Source: Myxococcus xanthus (GTDB lineage Bacteria > Myxococcota > Myxococcia > Myxococcales > Myxococcaceae). From it: 64,000 bases of DNA. Where the stretch lies: contig NZ_CP017174.1 of assembly GCF_006402735.1 (NCBI RefSeq), forward strand, positions 5,211,001 through 5,275,000, written 5' to 3'. Below are positions 62,101-64,000 of this stretch, one piece after another (position 1 is the stretch's first letter; each line of letters opens with the position of its first letter). A program made the translations under genes and the position numbers. A model generated the notes under the pieces. The model made no database searches and had not been told where the DNA came from. It worked only from the letters and a program-made list of their open reading frames with translations.

Positions 62101-64000
62101 ATACAGCTCGGACATCGCCCGGAGCAGGCCGGCCCAGTCGGAGCGGCGCGGGTGAAGCGTCTCCAGCCACAGCGCCTCCTCACCCGCCACCACGTCCCGC
62201 GCGAGGTTGGACAGCGAGGGCTTGGGGCCCACCTCCACGAATACACGCACCCCGCGCTGGAGGAGCGTCCGGATGCCCTCCTCGAAGCGTACGGGCTGGA
62301 GGACATGGCGGGACCAGTAGGCCGGCTGGGTGATGGCCTCGCCTGCTTCGCGTCCGTCGAGGTTCGAGATGAGGGGAAGGCGCGGCTTCTGGAAGGCGGC
62401 GCGGCTCGCGGCCCGCTCGAACTCCGCCAGCATGGGCTGCATCAGCGGAGAGTGGAACGCGTGTGACACCTTCAGCCGCCGGCTCTCGATGCCCGCCTCC
62501 ACGAGCGCCTGGTGCACGGTGTCAATGACCGCGCTGTCCCCCGAGATGACGGTGTTCCGCGGCCCATTGATGGCCGCCAGCGTGACCCGGGGATGCCCGG
62601 CGATGAGCGGCAGCACGCGCGCCGGCTCAGCGAACACGGCCAACATCGCGCCGCGCTCGGGCAGCGCCTGCATCAGCCGCGCGCGCTCAGCCACCAGGGG
62701 CAAGCCGACCTCGGGCTCCAGGACACCCGCGAACATGGCCGCCGCGTACTCACCCACGCTGTGGCCCAGGACCGCGTCGGCGCGCAGTCCCCACGCTCGC
62801 AGCAGGTGCGCCAAAGCCAGCTCCAGCGCCACCAGCGCGGGCTGGGTGTATCGCGTCTCGTCCAGCGCCCCTTCCGTGTCCTGGAAGAGCACCTCGGTGA
62901 GCGGCCGCTCCAGGTGCGGCTTCAGGATGTTCTCGAAGCGCACGAGTTCCCGGCGGAACTCGGGCTGCGTGTCGAACAGCTCCCGGCCCATGCCCACGTA
63001 CTGGGAACCCTGGCCCGTGAAGAGGAACGCGACGCGCGGTGCCTCGGCGTCGCGGCGGCCTTCCACGCAGGTCCCGGGGGCAGTGGGCGCTCCACGGCTG
63101 AACGCACGCAGCGCCTCGGTCAGCTCCTCGGAGGTCGAAGCCGTGAAGGCCGCGCGCTCTTCCATGGCGCTGCGGCCGGTGTTCGCCGTATGGCAGACAT
63201 CCGCGAGTCCTTCCGTGGGGCACAGCGGCAGCTCCTCCGCGATGGACCCGGCCAACCTGCGAAGACTGGCGTTCGAGCGCGCGGAGAGCGCCAGGACGTG
63301 ACGCGGGCGTTCCACCTCCCGGACCGGAGACTTCGGCCGTGGCGCGGACTCCAGGACGACGTGCGCGTTCGTCCCCGAGAAGCCAAACGAGCTCACCGCC
63401 GCGAAGCGCGACTCCGCCCCCTGCCACGGACGGCGCGACGTCGGCACTTCGATGGACAACTGCTTCCAGTCCACGTGCGGCGTGGGTGAGCGCAGGTGGA
63501 GGTGCGGCGGGACCTCCTCGTTCGCCAGGCACAGCGCGGATTTGATCAACCCCGCGATACCGGACGCACCTTCGAGGTGCCCCATGTTCGTCTTCACCGA
63601 GCCGGCCATCAGCGGCTGCTGCCGTCCCGTCCTGGCGCAGTAGACAGACGCGAGTGCCTCCAGTTCGATGGGGTCGCCCAGCGACGTCCCCGTCCCGTGG
63701 GCCTCGACGTAGCCCACCTTCGCGGGCTCCACCTGTCCGTCCCGCAGCGCATCCCGGATGACGCGCTGCTGGGCAAGCCCGTTGGGCACCGTGAGCCCGC
63801 TGGTCCGCCCATCCTGGTTCACCGCCGAGCCGCGAATCACCGCGACGATGGGGTCCCCATCCGCGATCGCGTCCGACAGGCGCCGCAGGAAGACGAGCCC
63901 ACAGCCCTCCCCTCGGCCGATGCCGTTCGCCGAGGCGTCGAAGGTCTTGCACCGGCCATCGGGCGACAGCATGTGCGTGCGCGACTCAATCAGCGTCGCG
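59164..64000 (-). CDS. Type I PKS module KS-AT-DH-KR-ACP (5' end outside window)
   Basis: The open frame runs to the window edge, giving 1611 complete residues. The KS is cut: visible parts are EAHGTGTSLGDP and MGHLEGASGIAG, while the active-site Cys lies outside. AT has GHSVGEYAAA and HAFH (malonyl type). DH has VADHRVYGKAVVPAAAYVE, and the second motif is FDGCLRT, with Arg where Gln is usual. KR has AGGLGGLG, FSSAASLIG and LRD. ACP has LGVDSLLAIE. The C-terminus carries EIQGLSEQELTSLIDQELE, a common PKS docking-type tail. It precedes the other PKS module and NRPS in the same operon. Confidence 0.92.
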   Translation of the reverse strand, partial: ATLIESRTHMLSPDGRCKTFDASANGIGRGEGCGLVFLRRLSDAIADGDPIVAVIRGSAVNQDGRTSGLTVPNGLAQQRVIRDALRDGQVEPAKVGYVEAHGTGTSLGDPIELEALASVYCARTGRQQPLMAGSVKTNMGHLEGASGIAGLIKSALCLANEEVPPHLHLRSPTPHVDWKQLSIEVPTSRRPWQGAESRFAAVSSFGFSGTNAHVVLESAPRPKSPVREVERPRHVLALSARSNASLRRLAGSIAEELPLCPTEGLADVCHTANTGRSAMEERAAFTASTSEELTEALRAFSRGAPTAPGTCVEGRRDAEAPRVAFLFTGQGSQYVGMGRELFDTQPEFRRELVRFENILKPHLERPLTEVLFQDTEGALDETRYTQPALVALELALAHLLRAWGLRADAVLGHSVGEYAAAMFAGVLEPEVGLPLVAERARLMQALPERGAMLAVFAEPARVLPLIAGHPRVTLAAINGPRNTVISGDSAVIDTVHQALVEAGIESRRLKVSHAFHSPLMQPMLAEFERAASRAAFQKPRLPLISNLDGREAGEAITQPAYWSRHVLQPVRFEEGIRTLLQRGVRVFVEVGPKPSLSNLARDVVAGEEALWLETLHPRRSDWAGLLRAMSELYVRGARLDWERFDAGYGRTRKALPTYPFERQRYWLDVPAPWTRTSRRASTHPLLGTRLESAALKEGTTVFSSELSAGTVPFVADHRVYGKAVVPAAAYVEMLASAAAQVLGTESLRLEDISLLQPLVLPEQQTRVVQTLLEDQGEAGLACKVVSRGDERSEEGGGGARTAWVTHVTCRVSALSAVAPSVDREAWGRGCSTPVSIDELSAVFTHHGLDYGPSLRVLTSLHRGTGAALSLGRVEDRSGHYRVHPALFDGCLRTAAAVSQLTEEDALHLPVALQTLDLYRPLPERVWTYATQPPREGQEGFSATDLTLCDEEGAVVAVVSGFSVRKAERDVLLRGLDNDFQDWLYRLNWVPRAVTEEARSANQHWAVFTSEDDFASDLVQVLSQRGERCTLVRKGESFSSTLEGFRINPANPEDSARLVKAWANQPPTGLLYLWGLDEGAQTGDAGAWLDAAQESGCLGALRLTQALAHGQGASPRLVLVTRGSQSLPSDTHGARVAQAPLWGFGQAVATELPELRCLRIDLPAEPRSEDLGTFMRALALPDGESGAAIRGGGLYTPRLERARSRTVAAKKVSIFAEATYLVAGGLGGLGLRAATWLAAQGARHLVLMGRSAPAPEARAQLDALEAQGVKVRVARVDIASHDAMADLFASLREAPPVRGIIHSAGVLRDGTLANQTPEQFREVLAPKLRGAWNLHVLSQGMALDFFVCFSSAASLIGSPGQSNYVAANAFLDALVHLRHAEGLPALTLNWGSWAETGMAARLERAASARPGAQGFGAIPVQQGFSVLERLIGSAQVQWGVFPVDWARLAEQLPGLARQALVQGLLGSVPQRVQAPAFRAQLDAAPPNRKAELLRQHVAGQVSATLGMPESERLSGNERLFELGVDSLLAIEIKNRLASSLGRSLRSTLIFDFPTVNGLVAHLAEELGMGTEAQKKQEASREAQGALSAEIQGLSEQELTSLIDQELESALTR

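Overview
The window comes from a high-G+C delta-proteobacterial (myxobacterial) chromosome, most likely Myxococcaceae. The signs are a complete aib operon for alternative isovaleryl-CoA synthesis (known from Myxococcus), an NtrC-type two-component system, an SP21-like small heat-shock protein, many lipoproteins, and a large hybrid PKS/NRPS operon. No rRNA, tRNA, CRISPR array or insertion sequence was recognised.

Layout. 1-4.3 kb: an NtrB/NtrC-type kinase and sigma-54 activator with a degenerate receiver protein and an edge-truncated DUF6232-like protein. 4.35-9.0 kb: aibR-aibA-aibB-aibC-mvaS behind a palindromic TetR operator. 9.1-11.1 kb: hsp20 and small secreted or membrane proteins. 11.1-15.7 kb: a four-gene operon for a P-type ATPase that lacks the usual metal-binding cysteines, with HMA-like and membrane partners. 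15.8-20.6 kb: a GH128-like lipoprotein, a lipoprotein serpin with an inhibitory-type reactive loop, a decayed trypsin gene beside it, and a LysM protein. 20.8-27.3 kb: a tightly packed SNF2/RapA-like helicase, PLD nuclease and unknown-protein cassette that looks like a genome-defence or DNA-processing island.

27.6-34.0 kb: a compact set of genes for a diiron oxidase-like protein, a tautomerase, a membrane desaturase, a metallo-beta-lactamase-fold hydrolase and a PLP decarboxylase, facing a convergent DUF3291/SnoaL/DUF3237 set. This reads as an unassigned small-molecule cluster. 34.1-38.4 kb: GNAT, DUF6624-like and two paralogous JmjC/cupin proteins (one with iron ligands intact, one with them lost), followed by a 50-residue Lys-rich peptide with a C-terminal Cys-x4-Cys segment and a strong hairpin. 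This is a candidate peptide-modification system and the most novel element seen.

38.5-64 kb: a squalene/phytoene-synthase-like gene, a type II thioesterase and a free carrier protein on the plus strand converge on a minus-strand operon of about 23 kb. That operon runs (in transcription order) PKS module (cut by the window edge), PKS module, NRPS module with thioesterase, patatin, ArsA-like ATPase, small unknown protein, PKS module. All three PKS modules are KS-AT-DH-KR-ACP with malonyl-type AT motifs, so a polyene-like acyl chain joined to an amino acid is expected. The operon order is not colinear, because the thioesterase module is not last.
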